This document shows positions 16,894-23,721 of a stretch of 64,000 nucleotides of DNA, one piece after another. Positions within the stretch are counted from its first letter, which is position 1; each line of letters starts with the position of its first letter. The notes beneath the pieces were generated by a model. It worked only from the letters and a program-made list of their open reading frames with translations. It ran no database searches and had not been told where the DNA came from. This stretch comes from Microbacterium lacus. GTDB taxonomy: Bacteria; Actinomycetota; Actinomycetes; Actinomycetales; Microbacteriaceae. The translations under genes and the position numbers were made by a program. The stretch covers positions 1,550,001 through 1,614,000 of the forward strand of contig NZ_BAAAPK010000001.1 of the NCBI RefSeq assembly GCF_039531105.1, written 5' to 3'.

Positions 16894-17385
16894 ATGACCG
16901 TCCGACCCATTCGCGTCTTCGGCGACCCCATCCTGCGAGCGCCCAGCGCGCCGATCGGGGAGATCGATGACGGCATCCGGTCCCTCGTCCGCGATCTGCT
17001 GGACACCGTCGAGCTGCCCGGTCGCGCCGGCGTCGCCGCCCCGCAGATCGGCGTGGGTCTGCGCGCGTTCAGCTACAACATCGACGGCGACATCGGATAT
17101 GTCCTGAATCCGGTGCTGGTCGCCGTCGAGGGGGAGGCCGAACTCGTCGGCGAGGGCTGCCTGTCGGTCCCGGGGCTGTGGCATGAGGCGCTGCGCCACC
17201 CGCACGCGCGAGTCGAGGGCATCGATTTGGACGGCAACCCGGTCGTGCTGGAGGGCGACGGTCTGCTGGCTCAGGCGCTGCAGCACGAGACCGACCACCT
17301 CGACGGCATGCTGTACCTCAGTCGCCTTCCTGCCGAGACCCGGCGTACGGCGATGCGGGAGATCCGCGAAAGCGACTGGTTCTGA
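16894..17385 (+). CDS. def: Peptide deformylase
   Basis: A 163-residue metallohydrolase that removes the N-formyl group from nascent proteins. Motif 2 is EGCLSVPG, giving the metal-binding cysteine; motif 3 is QHETDHLDG, giving the two histidines and the catalytic glutamate. Motif 1 reads [10 protein letters not shown], where the usual first glycine of GxGxAAxQ is arginine, a variant seen in some actinobacterial deformylases. The ATG at 16894 is 4 nt after the stop of the EspI-like gene, so translation is probably coupled. A strong hairpin follows the stop. Actinomycetes often have two def genes; whether another exists lies outside this window. Confidence 0.93.
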   Translation: MTVRPIRVFGDPILRAPSAPIGEIDDGIRSLVRDLLDTVELPGRAGVAAPQIGVGLRAFSYNIDGDIGYVLNPVLVAVEGEAELVGEGCLSVPGLWHEALRHPHARVEGIDLDGNPVVLEGDGLLAQALQHETDHLDGMLYLSRLPAETRRTAMREIRESDWF

Positions 17386-17390
17386 CCCAC

Positions 17391-17433
17391 GATGCGGAAA
17401 GCCCCGAGGCCGAGCCTCGGGGCTTTCCGCATC
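17391..17433. terminator. Bidirectional terminator between def and fadD
   Basis: GATGCGGAAAGCCCCGAGGC and its exact 20-bp reverse complement are separated by 3 nt (CGA). It sits between the convergent stops at 17385 and 17444. Each strand has a short A/T patch inside the stem but no long U tract. Confidence 0.85.
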
Positions 17434-17443
17434 CGTCCTCGCG

Positions 17444-19270
17444 TCAGCCCAGCGACACGTTGGTCGTGGAGACCGGGACGCTGTACAGCTCGTCGACGTC
17501 GCCGGCGAAGTCGGCCATGATCACGTTGCGCTTGATGCTCATCTTCGGAGTCAGATGACCGCTCGCCTCGGACCACTCCGTGTCGAGGATCGTGAACTTG
17601 CGGATCGATTCCGCTCGGGACACGCGCGCATTGGCGCCGTCGATGGCGCGCTGGACCTCGGCGCGCACCGCCGGGTTCTTCGCGGCATCCGTCAGCGACA
17701 TGTCCGAGGGCAGCCCGTTGTTGCCGAGCCACGTGGGGAGCATCTCGCTGTCGAGGGTCACCAGAGCGGCGATGAACGGCTTCTGATCGCCGACCACGAC
17801 GACCTGGCCCACGATCGGGTTGGCGCGGATCGGGTCCTCCAGCGCGGCGGGGGCGACGTTCTTGCCGCCGGCCGTGACGATGATCTCCTTCTTGCGACCG
17901 GTGATCGTGAGGAAGCCCTCGGCATCGAAGGCTCCGATGTCGCCGGTCTTGAACCAGTCGCCGTCGAACGTGGCGGCCGTGGCCTCGGGGTTTCGCCAGT
18001 ACTCCTTGAACACGTTGACACCGCGCACCTGGATCTCGCCGTCGTCGGCGATGCGGATGCCGACGCCCGGGATGACCGGACCGACCGTGCCGATCTTCGA
18101 CTTGCTCGCCTGGTTGACCGTGGCGGGAGCCGTCGTCTCCGTCAGTCCGTAGCCTTCGAGAATCGTGATGCCGAGGCTGTGGAAGAAGTGCCCGAGTCGC
18201 GGGCCGAGGGGAGCCGAGCCGGACACCGCGTACTCGACGCGGCCGCCCATGGCTGCCCGCAGCTTGCTGTAGACGAGCCGGTCGAACAGGGCGAACTTGA
18301 TCTTCAGGCCGAACGGGATCTTCTTGCCGTCCTGCAGGAGCTTCGAGTGCTCGATCGCTGCGTCTGCAGCCGCGCGGAAGATCTTGCCCTTGCCGCCGGC
18401 CTCCGCCTTCTGCTCGGAGGAGTTGTACACCTTCTCGAACACGCGGGGGACGGCGAGGAGGAACGTCGGCTTGAACGAGCCGAGCGCGGGAAGAAGCTGC
18501 TTCGTGTCGGGCTGGTGACCCGTCTTCACGCCTGCGTGGATGTCGAGGATCGAGATGAAGCGCGCGAAGATGTGCGCGGTGGTGATGAACAGCAGGGTGG
18601 ACGCGCCGGGAGACTCGAAGACCTCTTTGTTGGAGCGCGTCGCGTTGCGGATGAGTTCGACGAAGTTGCTGTGCGTGAGAACGCATCCCTTGGGGCGGCC
18701 GGTCGAGCCGGACGTGTAGATCAGCGTTGCGATGTCGGCGCCGTTCGCGATGTTGCGCCGACGCTCGATCTCGGCATCCGTCACGTCCTTGCCCTGGCTC
18801 ACGAGCTTGTCGAGATCGCCGCGGTGCATCTCCCACACCGACCGGACCAGGGGCACCTCGGCGCGGATCTCGTCGAGCCGGGCCGAGTGGTCGGTGGACT
18901 CGGTGATGCAGGCGATCGCGCCGGAGTCCGTGAGGTTCCAGGCGATCTGTGCGGGCGAGCTCGTCTCGTAGATCGGCACCATCACGGCGCCGGCGAAGAA
19001 GAGGGCGAAGTCGACCAGCGTCCAGTCGTACGTCGTGCGGGCGATGAAGCCGACCTTGTCGCCGGGCTCGATGCCGGCGGCGACCAGGCCTTTGGCCAGG
19101 GCGATCACCTGGGCGTGGAATTCGGCGGCGGTGATGTCCCGCCATCCGTCGCCCTCGGGAACGGCGAACAGGGCCAGATTCGGGGTGGCCTTGACGCGAT
19201 CGACCAGGAGATCGGTGACATTAGCCTGCGGATCGGCAGGCACGATTGCGGGTACTTCGAACTGGACCAC
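17444..19270 (-). CDS. Long-chain fatty-acid-CoA ligase (FadD15-like)
   Basis: A 608-residue AMP-forming acyl-CoA synthetase of the ANL superfamily. Hallmarks are the P-loop IYTSGSTGRPKGCVLTHSN near residue 190, EGYGLTETTA, the ATP-binding WFKTGDIGAFDAEGF and GRKKEIIVTAGGKNVAPA. It activates free fatty acids to acyl-CoA in two steps via an acyl-adenylate. The sequence and the neighbourhood (a PlsC-like acyltransferase, aroG and a pknL-position kinase nearby) match FadD15 of Mycobacterium. GTG 19270 has GGAG 5 nt upstream, and a TAGACT -10 element at 19312-19307. It diverges from glk. Confidence 0.92.
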   Translation of the reverse strand: MVQFEVPAIVPADPQANVTDLLVDRVKATPNLALFAVPEGDGWRDITAAEFHAQVIALAKGLVAAGIEPGDKVGFIARTTYDWTLVDFALFFAGAVMVPIYETSSPAQIAWNLTDSGAIACITESTDHSARLDEIRAEVPLVRSVWEMHRGDLDKLVSQGKDVTDAEIERRRNIANGADIATLIYTSGSTGRPKGCVLTHSNFVELIRNATRSNKEVFESPGASTLLFITTAHIFARFISILDIHAGVKTGHQPDTKQLLPALGSFKPTFLLAVPRVFEKVYNSSEQKAEAGGKGKIFRAAADAAIEHSKLLQDGKKIPFGLKIKFALFDRLVYSKLRAAMGGRVEYAVSGSAPLGPRLGHFFHSLGITILEGYGLTETTAPATVNQASKSKIGTVGPVIPGVGIRIADDGEIQVRGVNVFKEYWRNPEATAATFDGDWFKTGDIGAFDAEGFLTITGRKKEIIVTAGGKNVAPAALEDPIRANPIVGQVVVVGDQKPFIAALVTLDSEMLPTWLGNNGLPSDMSLTDAAKNPAVRAEVQRAIDGANARVSRAESIRKFTILDTEWSEASGHLTPKMSIKRNVIMADFAGDVDELYSVPVSTTNVSLG

Positions 19271-19306
19271 GGCAGCTCCTTCGGTGTCGGGTGACGATCG
19301 GATTCG

Positions 19307-19312
19307 AGTCTA
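19307..19312 (-). promoter_or_regulatory. -10 element for the fadD15-like gene
   Basis: TAGACT on the minus strand, 36 nt before the GTG at 19270. This allows a short leader with the GGAG ribosome site. Confidence 0.45.
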
Positions 19313-19345
19313 CCGTGGCGCGACGCGGGCCTACCAGCGAAGGTG

Positions 19346-19384
19346 GTGACACTGGGTTTCACCTGCGCTGATTCTCAGTGTCAC
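19346..19384. promoter_or_regulatory. Inverted repeat in the fadD-glk divergent region
   Basis: GTGACACTG (19346-19354) and CAGTGTCAC (19376-19384) are perfect 9-bp arms 21 bp apart. The centre-to-centre spacing is 30 bp, close to three helical turns. It sits upstream of both divergent promoters and may be a regulator site. Confidence 0.45.
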
Positions 19385-19442
19385 GCATGTCGTGCGAATG
19401 CGCCGCCGGTCCTCCCGCACTGGCCGCCGGCGCCCCCGGGGA

Positions 19443-19448
19443 TAGACT
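19443..19448 (+). promoter_or_regulatory. -10 element for glk
   Basis: TAGACT, 42 nt before the GTG at 19491, leaving room for the GGGAGGGA ribosome site. Confidence 0.45.
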
Positions 19449-19490
19449 TCAAGACGCCGTCGCGCGCGTGTCGGCCGGGAGGGACGGGCA

Positions 19491-20441
19491 GTGCTCAAGG
19501 TCGGCATCGACATCGGCGGGACGAAGATCGCGGGCGGCGTGGTCGACGCGGACGGACGCATCGTGGAGAAGCTGCGCGTGGACACGCCCGTGGACACCGG
19601 CGAACTCGCGGATGCCGTCGTCGACATGTCCCGGCACTTCGCCGCACACCATGACATCGCCGCCGTCGGGGTCGCGGCCGCGGGCTTCATCGATCGGCAG
19701 CGGGCGAACGTGATCCACGCGCCGAACATCGCGTGGCGCGACGAGCCCCTCAAAGCGATCCTGGAAGCCCGCATCGACGTGCCCGTCACGATCGAGAACG
19801 ACGCGAACGCCGCCGGTTGGGCGGAGTTCCGGTTCGGCGCGGGGCGCGACGTCGACGACATGGTCATGCTCACGATGGGCACCGGTGTCGGCGGGGCGGT
19901 GATCGCGAGCGGCGCGCTCTATCGCGGCGGTCACGGAATCGGCGGCGAGCTCGGACACATCCGCTTCACGCGCGACGGACTGCCGTGCGGCTGCGGCCAG
20001 AACGGATGCCTCGAGCAGTATGCGTCCGGGCGGGCCCTCCAGCGCGAGGCGAACGCGATCGCGGATGCCGGTGGCATCGGCACCGCGCTCGCAGAGCTCC
20101 GGGCGCAGAAGGGCTCGATCAGCGGACCGGCCGTGTCCCGGCTGGTGCTCGCCGGCGACCCGGGCGCCGTCGAGGCGCTCCGGAGGGTGGCGACCGCTCT
20201 CGGTGAGGCGTGCGGCGGCTTCCAGGCGGTGCTGGATCCCGAACTGTTCGTGATCGGCGGCGGTGTCGCGCAGCTCGGCGAAGACCTTCTCGGCCCGGTG
20301 CGCATCGCGTACGAGACCTCGCTCCCCGGATACGGCGACCGTCCGATCGCCGCGTTCGCGATCGCGGAGCTCGGCAACGACGCCGGTTTCATCGGCGCGG
20401 CCGATCTCGCCGAGACGGCACGGTCAGGGGAAGGCGCGTAG
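19491..20441 (+). CDS. glk: ROK-family glucokinase
   Basis: A 316-residue sugar kinase. The phosphate-binding IDIGGTKIAGGVVD is at residues 6-19. The catalytic motif is IENDANAAGWAEF with the base aspartate, then MGTGVGGAVI, and the ROK zinc site is GLPCGCGQNGCLEQYASG with HIRF upstream supplying the histidine. These features fit bacterial ROK glucokinases that make glucose-6-phosphate from glucose and ATP. GTG 19491 is preceded by GGGAGGGACGGGCA. The PlsC-like gene begins 3 nt after its stop, so the two are in one transcript. A different hexose specificity is possible. Confidence 0.9.
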   Translation: MLKVGIDIGGTKIAGGVVDADGRIVEKLRVDTPVDTGELADAVVDMSRHFAAHHDIAAVGVAAAGFIDRQRANVIHAPNIAWRDEPLKAILEARIDVPVTIENDANAAGWAEFRFGAGRDVDDMVMLTMGTGVGGAVIASGALYRGGHGIGGELGHIRFTRDGLPCGCGQNGCLEQYASGRALQREANAIADAGGIGTALAELRAQKGSISGPAVSRLVLAGDPGAVEALRRVATALGEACGGFQAVLDPELFVIGGGVAQLGEDLLGPVRIAYETSLPGYGDRPIAAFAIAELGNDAGFIGAADLAETARSGEGA

Positions 20442-20444
20442 CCG

Positions 20445-21137
20445 ATGTTCTACTGGCTGATGAAGTACATCGTGATCGGGCCGCTGGTCAAGGCGATCTT
20501 CCGACCGTGGATCGTCGGGCGGCGCAACGTCCCGAGCGAGGGCGCCGCGATCCTCGCGAGCAACCACCTCTCGGTGTCGGACTCGATCTTCCTCCCGCTG
20601 ATGATCGACCGGCCGATGTCCTTCCTCGCCAAGAGCGACTACTTCACCGGCAAGGGCCTGAAAGGCTGGGCCACCCGGATGTTCATGAAGGCGACGGGGC
20701 AGATCCCGATCGACCGGACCGGCGGGAAGGCGTCGGAGGCGTCGCTGAACACCGGGCTGCAGGTGCTGGGACGCGGCGATCTGCTCGGCATCTACCCTGA
20801 GGGCACCCGCAGCCCCGACGGCAAGCTGTACCGGGGTCGCACGGGCCTGGCCCGGATGGCGCTCGAAGCGCACGTGCCGGTGATCCCCGTCGTGATGGTG
20901 GACACGGACGTCATCATGCCGATCGGGCGCAGCATCCCGCGTGTCGGTCGTGTGGGAGTCGTGATCGGCGAGCCGCTCGATTTCTCGCGCTTCGCGGGAA
21001 TGGAGGGCGATCGCTACATCCTCCGTTCGGTCACCGACGAGATCATGGTCGCACTGCAGCGGTTGGGGGAGCAGACGTACGACGACGTGTACGCCTCCAC
21101 TGTCAAGAACCGCATGCCGGCTTCGCCGGCGCCCTGA
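20445..21137 (+). CDS. 1-acyl-glycerol-3-phosphate acyltransferase-like protein (PlsC family)
   Basis: A 230-residue membrane-associated acyltransferase. The NHLSVSD block near residue 42 is the HxxxxD catalytic motif, and YPEGTRSPDGKLYRGRTG holds the EGTR acyl-acceptor motif. The N-terminus is amphipathic (MFYWLMKYIVIGPLVKAIF) and binds the membrane. The family transfers acyl chains to lysophospholipids. Its position beside fadD and aroG matches Rv2182c in Mycobacterium. It starts with ATG 3 nt after the glk stop. Confidence 0.9.
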   Translation: MFYWLMKYIVIGPLVKAIFRPWIVGRRNVPSEGAAILASNHLSVSDSIFLPLMIDRPMSFLAKSDYFTGKGLKGWATRMFMKATGQIPIDRTGGKASEASLNTGLQVLGRGDLLGIYPEGTRSPDGKLYRGRTGLARMALEAHVPVIPVVMVDTDVIMPIGRSIPRVGRVGVVIGEPLDFSRFAGMEGDRYILRSVTDEIMVALQRLGEQTYDDVYASTVKNRMPASPAP

Positions 21138-21191
21138 GCGCGCACGGTCGGCGGCGGCGTCATGGCGCGGAGGGCGGGGCCCGGGCGCCGA

Positions 21192-21197
21192 TAGACT
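21192..21197 (+). promoter_or_regulatory. -10 element for aroG (leaderless)
   Basis: TAGACT, ending 6 nt before the ATG at 21204. No ribosome site is present. Confidence 0.55.
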
Positions 21198-21203
21198 GAG
21201 CGG

Positions 21204-22541
21204 ATGCTCCAGCAGCTTGACACCCTCGACCACTGGCGGACTCTTCCCATCAAGCAGCAGCCCACGTGGTACGACACCGACGCCGTGGCCGCCGTCTCGG
21301 CCGAGATCGCGTCGCTGCCTCCGCTCGTGTTCGCCGGTGAGGTCGACAAGCTCCGCGTCGACCTCGCCCGTGCGGCATCCGGTCGCGCATTCGTGCTGCA
21401 GGGCGGCGACTGCGCCGAGACGTTCGCGGGCGCGACCGCGGAGCAGATCCGCAACCGCATCAAGACCGTCCTGCAGATGGCGGTCGTCCTGACGTACGGC
21501 GCCGCGATGCCCGTCGTGAAGATGGGTCGGATGGCGGGGCAGTTCGCCAAGCCGCGCTCGAGTGACACCGAGACCCGCGGCGACGTGACGCTTCCGGCCT
21601 ACCGGGGCGACATCGTCAACGGCTTCGACTTCACCGAGGGATCGCGTCGCGCGGACCCCGCGCGGCTGCTCAAGGGCTACCATATGGCCGCGTCGACGAT
21701 CAATCTGATCCGGGCGTTCACACAGGGTGGTTTCGCCGACCTCCGCGAGGTGCACAGCTGGAACAAGGGGTTCGCCGAGAACCCGGCGAACCAGGCGTAC
21801 GAGCGACTCGCGCACGACATCGACCGCGCCATCAAGTTCATGGAGGCGGCCGGCGCCGACTTCGATGAGCTGCGTCGCGTCGACTTCTACACCGGCCACG
21901 AGGGTCTGCTCATGGACTACGAGCGGCCGATGACGCGCATCGACTCGCGCACGTCGACGCCGTACAACACGTCCGCGCACTTCCTCTGGATCGGGGAGCG
22001 CACGCGCGACCTCGACGGCGCGCACGTGGACTACTTCTCGAAGATCCGCAACCCGATCGGCGTGAAGCTCGGCCCCACGACGACGCCCGAAACCGCTCTC
22101 GCCCTGATCGACAAGCTCGACCCCGAGCGCGAGCCCGGCCGCCTGACGTTCATCACCCGGATGGGCGCCGGCAAGATCCGCGACGCGCTGCCTCCGCTGC
22201 TGGAGGCCGTGCGCGACTCCGGAGCCGTGCCGCTGTGGGTGACCGATCCGATGCACGGCAACGGCATCACGACCCCGACCGGCTACAAGACGCGCCGGTT
22301 CGACGACGTCGTGGACGAGGTGCGCGGCTTCTTCGACGCGCATCGCGCCGTCGGCACCCACCCGGGCGGCATCCACGTCGAGCTGACCGGCGACGACGTG
22401 ACGGAGTGCCTCGGGGGTTCGGAGATGATCGACGAGGCCACGCTCGCCACCCGTTACGAGAGCCTGTGCGATCCGCGACTGAATCACATGCAGTCCCTCG
22501 AGCTCGCGTTCCTCGTGGCCGAGGAGCTCGACAAGCGCTGA
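21204..22541 (+). CDS. aroG: Class II 3-deoxy-7-phosphoheptulonate synthase
   Basis: A 445-residue plant/actinobacterial class II DAHP synthase. It condenses phosphoenolpyruvate and erythrose-4-phosphate, the first step of the shikimate pathway. Diagnostic segments are FVLQGGDCAETFAGATAEQIRNR, VVKMGRMAGQFAKPRS, HLEGLLMDYE-type YTGHEGLLMDYERPMTR, WIGERTRDLDGAHV, and GGIHVELTGDDVTECLGG with metal ligands. Length and motifs are complete. Transcription is probably leaderless. In Mycobacterium tuberculosis aroG is two genes from pknL; here a DUF559-type gene and two palindromes stand between aroG and the kinase. Confidence 0.95.
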   Translation: MLQQLDTLDHWRTLPIKQQPTWYDTDAVAAVSAEIASLPPLVFAGEVDKLRVDLARAASGRAFVLQGGDCAETFAGATAEQIRNRIKTVLQMAVVLTYGAAMPVVKMGRMAGQFAKPRSSDTETRGDVTLPAYRGDIVNGFDFTEGSRRADPARLLKGYHMAASTINLIRAFTQGGFADLREVHSWNKGFAENPANQAYERLAHDIDRAIKFMEAAGADFDELRRVDFYTGHEGLLMDYERPMTRIDSRTSTPYNTSAHFLWIGERTRDLDGAHVDYFSKIRNPIGVKLGPTTTPETALALIDKLDPEREPGRLTFITRMGAGKIRDALPPLLEAVRDSGAVPLWVTDPMHGNGITTPTGYKTRRFDDVVDEVRGFFDAHRAVGTHPGGIHVELTGDDVTECLGGSEMIDEATLATRYESLCDPRLNHMQSLELAFLVAEELDKR

Positions 22542-22548
22542 CAGCTCC

Positions 22549-22614
22549 TCCGCGAGAGGGCACTTCTGTAGGGCGACACGCCGTGCGGCAGGTGCTTTTC
22601 TGCCCTCTCGCGGA
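22549..22614. repeat. Palindromic element, copy 1
   Basis: TCCGCGAGAGGGCA (22549-22562) and TGCCCTCTCGCGGA (22601-22614) are exact 14-bp arms. The core 62 bp (22551-22612) matches the element at 23647-23708 at 52 of 62 positions by eye. It lies 8 nt after the aroG stop. Confidence 0.85.
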
Positions 22615-22713
22615 CGGCAGGCGCCTCCTCCCCAGACGGCGTGCGGGGATCGGTTGTCCACCGGAGTGAGTACTGCGAGACGATCGCGGCGTGCGATCGC
22701 GCACGATCAGGGC

Positions 22714-23646
22714 ATGCGCTACACGCCGCTCCCGTCGGAGTTGACGGCTCGATCCTTCAGCCTCGCCGATGCCGCGGCCGCGGGCGTGGGTCGAGCCCGG
22801 CTGCGAAGCGCCGACATCGGGCATCCGTTCCACGGCGTGTACACCGCCGGTCTCGCGGACGACGAGGAGGACCGCTGCCGCGCTCTCGCGCCGACCCTCG
22901 AGGTCGACGAGTGGTTCAGTCACCTGACGGCGGCGCGGCTGTACCGGATGCCGCTCCCCGCGTTCGCGCAGCACGAGAACGCTGTGCACGTGACTTCGGT
23001 CGGTACCGACGACCGGGTGCGGCGCGCCGGGGTGACCGGGTGGCGTGTTCTCGAGCGGCCACCGTCCCGGCGGTGGGAGAACGGGGTGCGGATCGTCGCG
23101 CCGGCGGATGTGTGGGCGAGCCTGTCCGTCCGTTCGGCGCTTCGGCCCGGCGCCACGCTCTCCACCGAGTGGCTCGTCGCGATCGGCGACTTCCTCGTGA
23201 GCGGCGAGCGCACGGATGCGGGTCGGGCACCGGCTCTCTGCACTCTCGCCGAGCTCGAGGCGGCGGCCGACCGACGTAACGGGAAGCGCGGAGCGAAGGC
23301 GCTGCGGGTCGCGGTGGCGGCGGTGCGGCATCCGGTCGACTCGGTGAAGGAGACCTTCCTGCGTCTCGGCCTCGTCGGCTGCGGGCTGCCCGAGCCGGAG
23401 GTCCAGTTGCCCGTCGAGACCGCCCAGGGACTCAGGCATGCCGACCTCGGCTACCGCAGGGAACGACTGCTGCTGGAGTTCCAGGGTGATGAGCACCGCA
23501 CGTCGCGTGCGCGCTGGCTCGCAGATCTGACGAGGGTGCAACTGCTCCAGGATGCCGGCTACCGCGTGATGCTGATCGGCGACGCCGACCTCGTGCCGGA
23601 CTGCCGGGCACTCGCCGCGCGGGTTCGTCGGGCACTCACCTGCTGA
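22714..23646 (+). CDS. DUF559/Vsr-like endonuclease-fold protein, accessory
   Basis: About 310 residues from the ATG at 22714. The N-terminal part (LPSELTARSFSLADAAAAGVGRARLR) resembles the helix-turn-helix of AbiEi-type proteins, followed by a middle region with HLTAARLYRMPLP. The C-terminal part resembles the DUF559/Vsr PD-(D/E)xK fold: HADLGYRRERLLLEFQGDEH gives Asp...Glu-x-Gln, then VQLLQDAGYRVMLIGDADL. Such proteins are frequent, variable and of unknown function in Actinobacteria; links to DNA repair or abortive infection are suggestions only. It is bracketed by two copies of a palindromic element and interrupts an otherwise conserved gene order, so it looks acquired. Confidence 0.75.
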   Translation: MRYTPLPSELTARSFSLADAAAAGVGRARLRSADIGHPFHGVYTAGLADDEEDRCRALAPTLEVDEWFSHLTAARLYRMPLPAFAQHENAVHVTSVGTDDRVRRAGVTGWRVLERPPSRRWENGVRIVAPADVWASLSVRSALRPGATLSTEWLVAIGDFLVSGERTDAGRAPALCTLAELEAAADRRNGKRGAKALRVAVAAVRHPVDSVKETFLRLGLVGCGLPEPEVQLPVETAQGLRHADLGYRRERLLLEFQGDEHRTSRARWLADLTRVQLLQDAGYRVMLIGDADLVPDCRALAARVRRALTC

Positions 23647-23708
23647 CGCGAGAGGGCACTTCTGTTGGGCAACACGCCGTAGAAGGGGTGCATATCTGCC
23701 CTCTCGCG
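23647..23708. repeat. Palindromic element, copy 2
   Basis: CGCGAGAGGGCA (23647-23658) and TGCCCTCTCGCG (23697-23708) are exact 12-bp arms. It starts the base after the stop of the DUF559-type gene and ends 13 nt before the convergent kinase stop. It is in the same orientation as copy 1. Confidence 0.85.
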
Positions 23709-23721
23709 AGGAGCAGGTGGG

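Noticed and set aside
15393..17385. ESX/type VII secretion locus
   Set aside because: Only an EspI-like ATPase is present; no WXG100, EccB-E or mycosin gene is nearby.
22654..22713. Upstream TTG start for the DUF559-type gene
   Set aside because: The extra 20 residues (STGVSTARRSRRAIAHDQG) are not conserved-looking and there is no ribosome site; ATG 22714 begins the recognisable helix-turn-helix region.
22549..23708. Insertion sequence around the DUF559-type gene
   Set aside because: No transposase, no target-site duplication and no long terminal inverted repeats at the outer ends. Only two palindromic elements are seen, so it is reported as a bracketed gene, not an IS.
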